64,000 nt of DNA, taken from assembly GCA_000024525.1 (NCBI GenBank), contig CP001769.1, positions 3,319,001-3,383,000 of the forward strand, in the 5' to 3' direction. This document shows positions 56,767-64,000 of the stretch, piece after piece. The stretch's first letter is position 1. Every line of letters begins with the position of its first letter. The position numbers were made by a program, and so were the translations under genes. Origin of the DNA: Spirosoma linguale DSM 74. GTDB lineage: Bacteria; Bacteroidota; Bacteroidia; Cytophagales; Spirosomataceae. The notes beneath the pieces are model-generated. The model searched no databases and had not been told where the DNA came from. It was given only the letters and a program-made list of their open reading frames with translations.

Positions 56767-57221
56767 GTGTTCGGGCCCGTTTCAAGGGGGCTCTCAGTGG
56801 CACTCAATCCATCCGGATGTCCGATTAAATGGCTATGTTGTCACCTTTTTCTGTCTGGCGGCCGGGTAGGATGCTGGTCTGGTTGAGTGAACAGGCTTAC
56901 CAGTTCCCGGGAGCCTTCAATGCACGGGCTGGCCTCAAGTGAATCAGTAAGGATTCTTTTGAAGGTGACTGATGAGAGGGTGGCCGGTTTAGCCGCTGGT
57001 TCCGGCACGGTCCGCCTTGCGGGGGCACCACGCTAAGCGGTGCAACTAGTGTATATAGAAGAACACTATATTGCCTTATAAAAATAACCTCTTTATGGCA
57101 CCGATTCATGAAAGTTGACTCGTGTTAGGTAGGAGCGTTTTTATAAGACACTGTTTTTTTAATCTTTGTCCAACTTAATCCGTCGCATACGATAGTCATT
57201 CCACTCACCTAAGGTTATAAG
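56767..57221. other. Intergenic region between convergent genes
   Basis: About 455 bp between the stops of the PAS kinase and the small secreted protein gene. It contains repeat copy E at 57085-57192. No credible coding frame. Confidence 0.4.
57085..57192 (+). repeat. Dispersed intergenic repeat, copy E
   Basis: GGTAGGAGCGTTTTTATAAG, then CTGTTTTTTTAATC and TTGTCCAACTTAATCCGTCG, CATACGATAG. The last 18 bases are the reverse complement of CGTATGCGACGGATT, matching the left terminus CGTATGCTACGGAT seen at 47361. The left edge is uncertain. Confidence 0.65.
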
Positions 57222-57617
57222 CTATTTACTCCTATAAGCTATTCTCTTAAATGGCTTTGGCAGCAGTGAACCTGATCGTAATGGACAATCATCTTTGAGT
57301 AATTTCAATACCATCTCGTCATTCTTGATCATCACTTGATAGATTCCAATCGCTTGGGTGTCGCAGGGACTAGTGCCACTTACTTTTTTCCAAGTCAGCG
57401 AATCTCCTTTCATCGTATAAGTCATCGTTTCGAGCAACTGCTTGTCGGCTACCGTATACATGGCCATCGTGTCTGCTCCATACCGAAGAACAACATCCAC
57501 GACTTTGCTCGTCTCGACAGTACCTTGCCAGGCGGTATTGGCTAACTGGTTTTTCACTTGGGCAGTAGCCGTTAAGCGAGCCCCAATTAGAAGAGTAATG
57601 ACAAAGAATGGTTTCAT
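57222..57617 (-). CDS. Small secreted protein, lipocalin-like
   Basis: A 131-residue protein with a signal peptide (ending ATAQ, ~20 residues). The mature part begins NTAWQGTVETSKVVDVVLRYG, then MTYTMKGDSLTWKKVSG, with strand spacing like small lipocalin-like/META-type barrels. Two Cys (CDTQ, DDCPLRS) could form a disulphide. No function known. Confidence 0.6.
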   Translation of the reverse strand: MKPFFVITLLIGARLTATAQVKNQLANTAWQGTVETSKVVDVVLRYGADTMAMYTVADKQLLETMTYTMKGDSLTWKKVSGTSPCDTQAIGIYQVMIKNDEMVLKLLKDDCPLRSGSLLPKPFKRIAYRSK

Positions 57618-57828
57618 AAAGTAAAGTAGTAATGAGTCGTTGAAGGAAGGCCAAATTTATTCAGACAGACTAATTAGCTTTAGCGTATAATTACCCGATT
57701 TTAACCTATACGACTGATTGAGGTAGGCAAATATTAGTAAATCAGGGTTTTATGCGAATAAATGAACGTGTACTCGTCAATTGTAATTGATCGTCCTACC
57801 ACTGATTTGCCCCATCCATTCCCTTCAG

Positions 57829-60132
57829 CTAGGCTGGCAAGTACACCAAGAAGGTAGCGCCCTGGCCTGGCTCACTCGTAGCGGTGATGGCCCCCCCATG
57901 ATTGGTCACCACCTTCTGCACAATGGCCAACCCTATACCCGTACCCGCATATTCGTTCTTGCCGTGCAACCGCTGAAACACCTGAAACATGCGGTCCAAA
58001 TACTTCTCCTCAAAGCCAATGCCGTTGTCAGCTACCTCAATGCAGTGATAGGTTTGGGCATACCGCGAAGGGTGTAACGAAGGGGGTAGTTCGCTTTCGG
58101 CAACTAGACTGGCCTTCACCCGGATTTGAGGGGTAACCAGTTCTCCGGCTGGGTTGGTACGCCGAAACTTAAAGGCGTTTGACAACAGGTTCTGAAACAG
58201 TTGGTCCAACTGGGAGTGATCTCCCGGCACCACCGGCAAACGAGTCACCTCCACCTGCGCGCCACTTTCCTCCATCACAACCGATAAAGTATCTAACACC
58301 CGGTTGACAACCTGATTGAGCGCCACAGGTTGAGCAATCACCTGCGTCGTGGAGATCCGTGAGAAGGCTAACAAGTCTTTAATCAACACCGACATGCGAG
58401 TGGCTGCGGTCTGCATGCGCTCTAAGTAAGCAATTCCATCGTCCAGCCTGTCCCCGTATTGACTCTTGAGCAGATCACCGAACTGCTGAATTTTGCGAAG
58501 CGGTTCCTGCAAGTCATGGGAAGCCACGTAGGCGAACTGCTCCAGGTTCTGATTGGAGCGTAACAGGTCATGGTTGGCGCCTTCCAGGGCCTGGTTGCTA
58601 GCCACAAAATCTTCGTTGGTCGCCGTTAATTCTTCATTCGTGGCGGCCAGTTCTTCATTGCTAGCGGCCAATTGTTCGGTGCGTTCCTGCACCTGCACTT
58701 CCAGCTGCTCAGCTAATCGACGGTAGCGGGCTTCACTGGCCATCAGTTCCTGGGTTCGTTCCTGCACCAGTGCTTCTAATTGAGTGGACAAAAGCCGGTA
58801 ACGAGTCTCACTCTCTTCAATCGCTTGCCGGCTCCTGACCTGCTCGGTGACATTGACCGCTGTACCCAGGATGGCATACGTCTGGCCGGTCTCATCCAGC
58901 AGCGGAACGTGATTCAGGTTATAAAACTCGTTGTAGCTAATGCCATTGCGCACGATACGAACCGGCGAGTCTACGCTGCGAAAGGGTTGCTGGCTGGTAT
59001 AGATAGAGTCCATAAGGTCCAGATACGCCTGGTCTTCAAACTCGGCCATGAACTCGCGCATGGGTTTACCCCCAATATTGGGGCCTTTACCCGCCACTTC
59101 CATCAGGGTTTGATTATAGGCCTGCAACACCAGATCGCGGCCCACATACAAGCCAATGGCTACCGGTACATTATCAATAACCGCCTGCAATTGTGCTCGA
59201 CTGGCCTGTAGTTGTTGTTGGGCCAGTGTCAGGTTCTGATTACTGGCCGAGAGTTCTTGATTGGCCTTATTTAGGTCATGGGTGCGGGCCTGCACCTGCT
59301 GCTCCAGGGCCAGCTGCGTATGCCGCTCCTGCGTCACGTCGCGCATGCTGCCCTGGAGCTTGTTGGCCCGCCCCTGCTCATCGACATACAGTTTGGCCTG
59401 GGCCCGAACAATCCGGTGTCGCCCCGTGCGCTGGGTCACGATCGTATACTCTTCATCCAGGTAACCATCAAGGGCCGGGTCAAGGGCTCGGTTCACCGCC
59501 TGAGCCACCCGCAGTTGATCAGCGTCAAGAATGGGATTATAGACGCGGTCCATCCCGATGGTATCATCGGTAAATTCGAAGAGTTCTTTGAGCCGCTGCG
59601 AATACGAAATCAGGCCCGTAGCCACATCCAGGGTCCAGGTGCCCGTATCGGCAATGGCCAGCACGCCCTGCAAAGCGTCCTGAGCCTCTTGGGTCTCTTG
59701 AGCCTGCCGATGGTGAGCCAGCACCTGTGGGGTGACCTCCTGTGCCACGCCCCCAAACCGGTGGACCTGCCCGGCGGGGGTCAACTCGGCCCTACCCATG
59801 AACCGAACCCACCGGAGCAGGCCATCATCGGCCCCCACTGTTCGAAAGGTCACATCATACTGCCCGTTCGACTGACCCGAGAGCGCCTGTTGAACGGCCT
59901 GATCCACGCGGACCTGATCGTCGGGATGGATATACTGGATGGCTTGCTCATAGGGTAGCTGATTGTCTTTAGCCAGGCCAAATAACTGACGGCATCGGTC
60001 ATCCCAGAGAACTTGTTTAGTGAGGGGGTCAAACTCCCAGACGCCCAGACCGGCTGCCTGGAGGGCAAAGTCATGATCAAGTCGCTGGGTCAGCTTAACA
60101 GGCGTATCAGCAGGCTGTTGAGGGCAGCTCAT
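57829..60132 (-). CDS. Multi-PAS sensor histidine kinase
   Basis: A 767-residue soluble kinase. PAS domains at ~25-140, ~150-270 and ~315-430; coiled coils at ~275-310 and ~435-530, the latter with a near-perfect seven-residue repeat (NEELAATNEELTATNEDF). HisKA has His539 in ASHDLQEPLRKIQ, and HATPase_c has NLLSNAFKFRR, VADNGIGFE and GTGIGLAIVQK. No membrane helix, receiver domain or neighbouring response regulator. The phytochrome-like SHDLQEPL type differs from the other two orphan kinases. Confidence 0.9.
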   Translation of the reverse strand: MSCPQQPADTPVKLTQRLDHDFALQAAGLGVWEFDPLTKQVLWDDRCRQLFGLAKDNQLPYEQAIQYIHPDDQVRVDQAVQQALSGQSNGQYDVTFRTVGADDGLLRWVRFMGRAELTPAGQVHRFGGVAQEVTPQVLAHHRQAQETQEAQDALQGVLAIADTGTWTLDVATGLISYSQRLKELFEFTDDTIGMDRVYNPILDADQLRVAQAVNRALDPALDGYLDEEYTIVTQRTGRHRIVRAQAKLYVDEQGRANKLQGSMRDVTQERHTQLALEQQVQARTHDLNKANQELSASNQNLTLAQQQLQASRAQLQAVIDNVPVAIGLYVGRDLVLQAYNQTLMEVAGKGPNIGGKPMREFMAEFEDQAYLDLMDSIYTSQQPFRSVDSPVRIVRNGISYNEFYNLNHVPLLDETGQTYAILGTAVNVTEQVRSRQAIEESETRYRLLSTQLEALVQERTQELMASEARYRRLAEQLEVQVQERTEQLAASNEELAATNEELTATNEDFVASNQALEGANHDLLRSNQNLEQFAYVASHDLQEPLRKIQQFGDLLKSQYGDRLDDGIAYLERMQTAATRMSVLIKDLLAFSRISTTQVIAQPVALNQVVNRVLDTLSVVMEESGAQVEVTRLPVVPGDHSQLDQLFQNLLSNAFKFRRTNPAGELVTPQIRVKASLVAESELPPSLHPSRYAQTYHCIEVADNGIGFEEKYLDRMFQVFQRLHGKNEYAGTGIGLAIVQKVVTNHGGAITATSEPGQGATFLVYLPA

Positions 60133-60226
60133 AGAAATCTTGTTGTAGACTAGTACGCAATTTAAGTCAAATTATTTTAGTCTATAGTCTTACTTATATA
60201 AATAGGAGTAAGTGGTTTTGCTCGAA

Positions 60227-60335
60227 CGGACTCTATCGATAAAGAGTCCCACAAAACACCCCATTTAGAGAGTAGATACATAAACATTTTTCTGTCTCAG
60301 GTGGGAGCGTTTGAAGAGAATAAACGGCTAAAGCA
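60227..60335 (+). repeat. Dispersed intergenic repeat, copy F
   Basis: CGGACTCTATCGATAAAGAG, then CCCCATTTAGAGAGTAGATA, CTGTCTCAGGTGGGAGCGTT and GAAGAGAATAAACGG. The first ~60 bp align almost base for base with copy B at 32093. It lies in the divergent region between the kinase and hydrolase genes. Confidence 0.6.
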
Positions 60336-60451
60336 TAAAGTCCCATAAAGAAATCTGATTGTAAGTCCGCCTTTCACCCCTTTAACAACATTTAACGTTG
60401 ACTCTTTGACTTTTCCCTGCACCTTTACCGACACGATAAAACCTCCTGGAA

Positions 60452-61453
60452 TTGAAACGGTTTCTACTCTCAGCTTTTATTACCATCGCTTTATCCTGTA
60501 CCAAAAAGGACGTTCTGCCTCAGGCTGACAAGCAGGTATTATTTGCGGTTCCTGAACAAGCAGAACTTGCTCAGATTAGTAGAGACTGGCAAAAAAGAGA
60601 TGTAGTACCCACCAACTACCAACTCGTTCAGGAGAGTAAACTCCTGAATGGAAAATTTACCCTCAAAATGGTGGCTTATGTTGTGGCCGGTATTAAGGAA
60701 TATGGCGCTTTACTCATTCCTCAAGGAGCTAACCGCCTGCCAGTTCGGCTATTGATCAATGGATTTGGATTAGGCATTACGGCCAATTCAGTTTCCCTCG
60801 CTATCGATAGCGCCTTGGCTAACACGCCTTTTATATTAGCCATTCCAGCTCTGAGAGGCCAATCAGTAGCCCTTACCGTAAACGGCACTCTTTATTCATC
60901 CCCTTTGTCGGAGGGCGACCAATGTGATGCCTTTGATGGGGCTACCGATGATACCATTGCGTTTCTGAACCTGATTCAACAAACCGAAACTAGCGCAGAT
61001 GTTAACAGAACGGCTGTACGAGGAGGTAGCCGGGGCGGCACGGTAGCGCTATTAGCTGGCATACGCGATAAACGGGTAAAACGGGTCGTGGGCGTGGTCT
61101 GCCCCACGGATTTAGTAACGCTAACGGCTCAACATGAAAATGACCCAACCTACCAGTGCCAATTTTTAAATGCGCTCAAAAATAACTCCGCTAGTTTAGC
61201 GGCCTGCCGAAGCAAATTAATTGCATCCAGCCCGCTTTATTTCGCCCAGCACTTACCCTTAACCCAATTGCATATGGGTTTAAATGATCCTATCGTTCCC
61301 ATCAGTCAGGGCCGTGAGTTGGAACAGAAAATGGCTCAGCTTCAACTGGACTCAACGTTTACACTCTATAGCTATCCTAAAACACATACCGATATTGCCA
61401 CCGATAATCCAGTATTAGCTGAGCGCATTGACGATTTCTTATCCAAGCTATAA
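60452..61453 (+). CDS. Putative lipoprotein alpha/beta hydrolase (prolyl-oligopeptidase type)
   Basis: A 333-residue protein starting with TTG at 60452; no ATG lies near. The N-terminus ends in TIALSC, a lipobox. The nucleophile elbow is RGGSRGGTVALLAG, the acid is in MGLNDPIVPIS, and the His in YPKTHTDIATDN, the order of S9/dienelactone-type peptidase-like hydrolases. Only the catalytic half of a classical prolyl oligopeptidase is present. Substrate unknown. Confidence 0.7.
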   Translation: MKRFLLSAFITIALSCTKKDVLPQADKQVLFAVPEQAELAQISRDWQKRDVVPTNYQLVQESKLLNGKFTLKMVAYVVAGIKEYGALLIPQGANRLPVRLLINGFGLGITANSVSLAIDSALANTPFILAIPALRGQSVALTVNGTLYSSPLSEGDQCDAFDGATDDTIAFLNLIQQTETSADVNRTAVRGGSRGGTVALLAGIRDKRVKRVVGVVCPTDLVTLTAQHENDPTYQCQFLNALKNNSASLAACRSKLIASSPLYFAQHLPLTQLHMGLNDPIVPISQGRELEQKMAQLQLDSTFTLYSYPKTHTDIATDNPVLAERIDDFLSKL

Positions 61454-61582
61454 AAACTGGCGAGTGAGTTATTTGATTTCAAACGGTCTTTGAAGAAAGT
61501 AAACCAGTGTCAATAGGAAACGTCTCTTAGGTTCTTCCAGGCTCATTTCTGAATGGCTCCAGCATTTAATTTTCAATCTCCT

Positions 61583-61609
61583 GAAACGCCCGTTTTACTG
61601 TGGCGTTTC
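61583..61609. terminator. Hairpin between convergent genes
   Basis: GAAACGCC (61583-61590) pairs perfectly with GGCGTTTC (61602-61609) around an 11-nt loop. It lies between the converging hydrolase (stop 61453) and fucosidase (stop 61745) genes. No T-run, so termination is only inferred. Confidence 0.45.
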
Positions 61610-61744
61610 CTAACCTTCTCTGCTAACAAACTACACCAGCACGAAAAGTCTCAAATTGTTATCTCACAAATCTAGATTTGAACTTTTTTATAGACTTGAG
61701 TATACGAGAAAGTTAAGCAGTTTAAATTACCAATGAATACGCTA

Positions 61745-63490
61745 CTACTCCCCCGCCGGGTATAACTGGAACTCGCTTATGCCGACACTGCCCCAGGAAT
61801 CCAGAATGACGAATCGGAAGCGCCGGGCGGTTACGGGCGATATCTTCTGTCGCCACTGCCCACCCACTTGCCCACCCGAGGCCAGGGTAATCCACTGACT
61901 GCCTTTTTGATATTGCACTTCGAAGCGGGTGACGGCCGAAGTGGGTTTTCCATTGTCTTTGCGTGCAAATTCGCTGATAAACACTTCGCCTACCGACCTG
62001 GGGCGCCCCAGGTCTACTTCCAGCCAGCCCTGTTTCTCGAACAAAGCTTTCAGCTCATCCGAATTATGCGATAACGTTTTCCCATAGTATCCGGCAAAAT
62101 CCACGTCTTTCCGCCGACCCAATTTCCAGTACGTGTTCGCGTTATCGTCGATCGTTGCGGAAGCGTTATGCAGGAAATCGCCCAACTGGCTGGATGCTGT
62201 GGTCTTTTTCGCATAGCCCAGCGAATGCGACTGACTAAACGGCGGAATTAATACCGATGCCGAAACAGGCTGATTGAGGGTTAGTTCAACAATCGTAGCA
62301 ACCGAATCTCGCTGCAGGATTGGGATGCTTACGGTTATCTGCTCACCGGATTGAGTAAACACCAGGGCTGGTCCGTTGAGTAGGGTAGCCGATTTAATCG
62401 TCGCTGGAAGGGGTGGCAGAACGACCTTCTCCGCCGTTTTGGCTAGTAAATACAGGAAAACCCGGTTGCCTTTCTGGCTGCAAACGTAATCGGCAGCGGG
62501 CAGGTATGGGCCGCCACGCGTACCGTAAATAGCCCTGGCACGTGGATTTAGCCAGACTCCGATGTCATTTAGCCGGTTTGCGAATAGGGTTGGAATCTGC
62601 CCCAGACTGTCGGGGCCAACGTTGAGCAGCAGGTTGCCATTGCCCCCAATGCAGCGCAGCAAAGTATGAACCGACTCCGTTACGCTGCGGGGTGTATCGT
62701 TGAATCCCCACGCCCACTGATGCCCCAGATTGGTGCAGGTTTCCCAGGGAACGTTACCAAACCCGGCCACAAACCCTTCGGGCGTTGCATAGTCGCCAAG
62801 CTGGCCGGGCTGGCAATGCGATTCGTCGGGGCTGAACGCTTCGAGTCGATTGTTCAGGATGATGCCGGGCTGTAGCCGATGCGCCAGATCGTACACTTTC
62901 TTGGGCTCGGTTGGGCAGGGAGAGCCCTCGTAGTCGATCCATAGTAAACTGATTTTACCGTAGTTAGACAACAGCTCATTGAGCTGTCCTATCATTCGGC
63001 CAACAAAAACATCATTCGTTGCGGGGTTGCGGCAATCGGGGTCTTTCCAATCGGCAACGGAAAAATACCAGCCCAGTTTGAGCCCTTCGGCATGAACGGC
63101 ATCGGCCAGTTCTTTGCATACATCCCGTCCAAACGGCGACGACATAATGTTGTAATCGGTCGTTTTGGTGTTAAATAAGCAGAATCCATCATGGTGTTTG
63201 GCCGTAAGCACCACATACTTCAGGCCATTTGCTTTGGCTAGTTTCACCCATTCGCGGGCGTTGAATTTGGTAGGGTTGAAACGCCGGTACAGCGAATCAT
63301 AACGACTTTTGCCGTATCCCTCCCGCGACCAGCTTATTTCTTTACCAGTAGCCGTAACGGGTCCCCAATGAATAAACATTCCGAAGCGGGCATCGCGCCA
63401 CCACCGTAGTCGCTGATCCTGCGGCAGTGCTTTCTGCGCCATGGCCTGACCAGTGAAAAATAGAAGCAGAAGTACAAGTTTCGTTTTCAT
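61745..63490 (-). CDS. Secreted GH29 alpha-L-fucosidase with C-terminal F5/8-type domain
   Basis: A 581-residue protein with a signal peptide (ending AMAQ, ~19 residues). The GH29 barrel spans ~25-340: RFGMFIHWGPVTATGKEISW, YVVLTAKHHDGFCLF, and Asp186 in LLWIDYEG is the predicted nucleophile. The region ~430-580 is a discoidin/F5/8-like domain (SATIDDNANTYWKLG, EVDLGRPRSVGEVFISEFA, RRFRFVILDSWGSVGISEFQL) that may bind carbohydrate. It releases fucose from glycans. It is not close to the sus locus. Confidence 0.9.
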   Translation of the reverse strand: MKTKLVLLLLFFTGQAMAQKALPQDQRLRWWRDARFGMFIHWGPVTATGKEISWSREGYGKSRYDSLYRRFNPTKFNAREWVKLAKANGLKYVVLTAKHHDGFCLFNTKTTDYNIMSSPFGRDVCKELADAVHAEGLKLGWYFSVADWKDPDCRNPATNDVFVGRMIGQLNELLSNYGKISLLWIDYEGSPCPTEPKKVYDLAHRLQPGIILNNRLEAFSPDESHCQPGQLGDYATPEGFVAGFGNVPWETCTNLGHQWAWGFNDTPRSVTESVHTLLRCIGGNGNLLLNVGPDSLGQIPTLFANRLNDIGVWLNPRARAIYGTRGGPYLPAADYVCSQKGNRVFLYLLAKTAEKVVLPPLPATIKSATLLNGPALVFTQSGEQITVSIPILQRDSVATIVELTLNQPVSASVLIPPFSQSHSLGYAKKTTASSQLGDFLHNASATIDDNANTYWKLGRRKDVDFAGYYGKTLSHNSDELKALFEKQGWLEVDLGRPRSVGEVFISEFARKDNGKPTSAVTRFEVQYQKGSQWITLASGGQVGGQWRQKISPVTARRFRFVILDSWGSVGISEFQLYPAGE

Positions 63491-63723
63491 GGATACGCTC
63501 AGAATAAAATGAGTTGCGGTAAAGTTTTTTCTCGGTTACCACATAGCCATTAGAAGCCATATAACCCAGAAACCTCCTTTAATTCGGTCGACTGGAGGCT
63601 GATTAATACCGCCAGCCGTTTCCTGTCCTCTGCTGATGACCATATACCAGATACTTTCGCGCCTGTCTGCACGTCTAAGGCGGTGTCGCCATTCGCGATA
63701 CGTCCACCTTTGTCTAAGCTTCT

Positions 63724-64000
63724 ATGTCGAGTTCGTTTGTCCGCGCATTACTGCTGCTCCTTATCGGCTATCCGCTGACCATGAGAGCGCAATCCGATAT
63801 CAACAACTCCGACCCAACCCGCTGGATCGATTACTCCCGGTCATACATCAAACTATCCATTACTGAAGACGGCATTTATCGGATCAGCCCGGCTGAGTTA
63901 CGCCTTGCCGGGGTGCCGATCAATCAACTAAATTCACAAACGCTTCAGCTCTTTCACCGGAGCGTCGAACAGGCGATTTATGTACGCGGAGAAGCCGATG
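63724..64000 (+). CDS. N-terminus of a large secreted protein, C25/PorU-like (cut by window)
   Basis: From the ATG at 63724 the frame is open for 92 codons to the window edge. A signal peptide (ending MRAQ, ~24 residues) is followed by WIDYSRSYIKLSITEDGIYR and INQLNSQTLQLFHRSVEQAI, a pattern seen at the N-terminus of large C25/PorU-like type IX secretion proteins. The catalytic part is outside the window, so the family is only suggested. Confidence 0.5.
   Translation, partial: MSSSFVRALLLLLIGYPLTMRAQSDINNSDPTRWIDYSRSYIKLSITEDGIYRISPAELRLAGVPINQLNSQTLQLFHRSVEQAIYVRGEAD

Overview
The window looks like chromosomal DNA of a Bacteroidota member of the order Cytophagales, most like Spirosoma and its relatives. 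The taxon is inferred from gene content: a FecI-type sigma factor, FecR anti-sigma factor, SusC and SusD set; two LytS/LytTR two-component pairs; AraC regulators beside single oxidoreductase genes; an ECF42-type sigma factor with a DGPF/YCII partner; many lipoproteins; a secreted GH29 fucosidase; and, at the right edge, the start of a protein resembling C25/PorU-like type IX secretion proteins. I found no rRNA, tRNA or CRISPR array.

Layout. 1-2.6 kb (minus): a PspC-domain membrane protein with its PadR regulator, then three small unknown genes. 3-6.2 kb (plus): a Crp/Fnr regulator, an epoxide-hydrolase-like enzyme, an NmrA-type reductase and an HD-domain hydrolase. 6.4-16 kb: VOC proteins, two AraC regulators each next to a divergent gene or gene set (an amine oxidase; an NTF2-like / aldo-keto reductase / esterase trio), a beta-propeller lipoprotein and a DUF808 membrane protein. 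16.5-18.6 kb: an orphan PAS histidine kinase. 19.3-26.3 kb: the sigma/anti-sigma/SusC/SusD nutrient-uptake locus. 27-32 kb: small enzymes and a graveyard of gene fragments. 32.3-36.7 kb (minus): a five-gene operon with a LytS/LytTR pair, a CPBP-like membrane protein, a serine hydrolase lipoprotein and an outer-membrane protein. 38-40.5 kb: an IS3 remnant and the ECF42/DGPF pair. 41-47 kb: a subtilase, a GT39 glycosyltransferase and a lipoprotein. 47.4-49.9 kb: an apparently intact IS21-family element. 50-60 kb: a TlpA-like thioredoxin, a second LytS/LytTR pair and two more large PAS kinases. 60.4-64 kb: an alpha/beta hydrolase, the GH29 alpha-L-fucosidase and the partial C25-like gene.

The most unusual feature is a dispersed intergenic repeat, seen in at least nine complete or partial copies between about 26.5 and 60.4 kb, all in the same orientation. 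Its core reads roughly CGTCTCA-NN-CAGGAGCGTTT and is usually followed by a GAGAC-like segment and a T-rich run, which together could form a terminator-like hairpin. The best-preserved ends carry an inverted CGTATGC(T/G)ACGGAT motif, so it looks like a MITE-like element of about 150-200 bp. The IS21 element has inserted into one copy with a 5-bp target duplication (GATAG), so the two halves of that copy can be rejoined. Several decayed genes also appear (chromate transporter, WYL regulator, RibD_C/DHFR-like protein, IS3 transposase, a beta-barrel protein), so the accessory stretches have been rearranged repeatedly.
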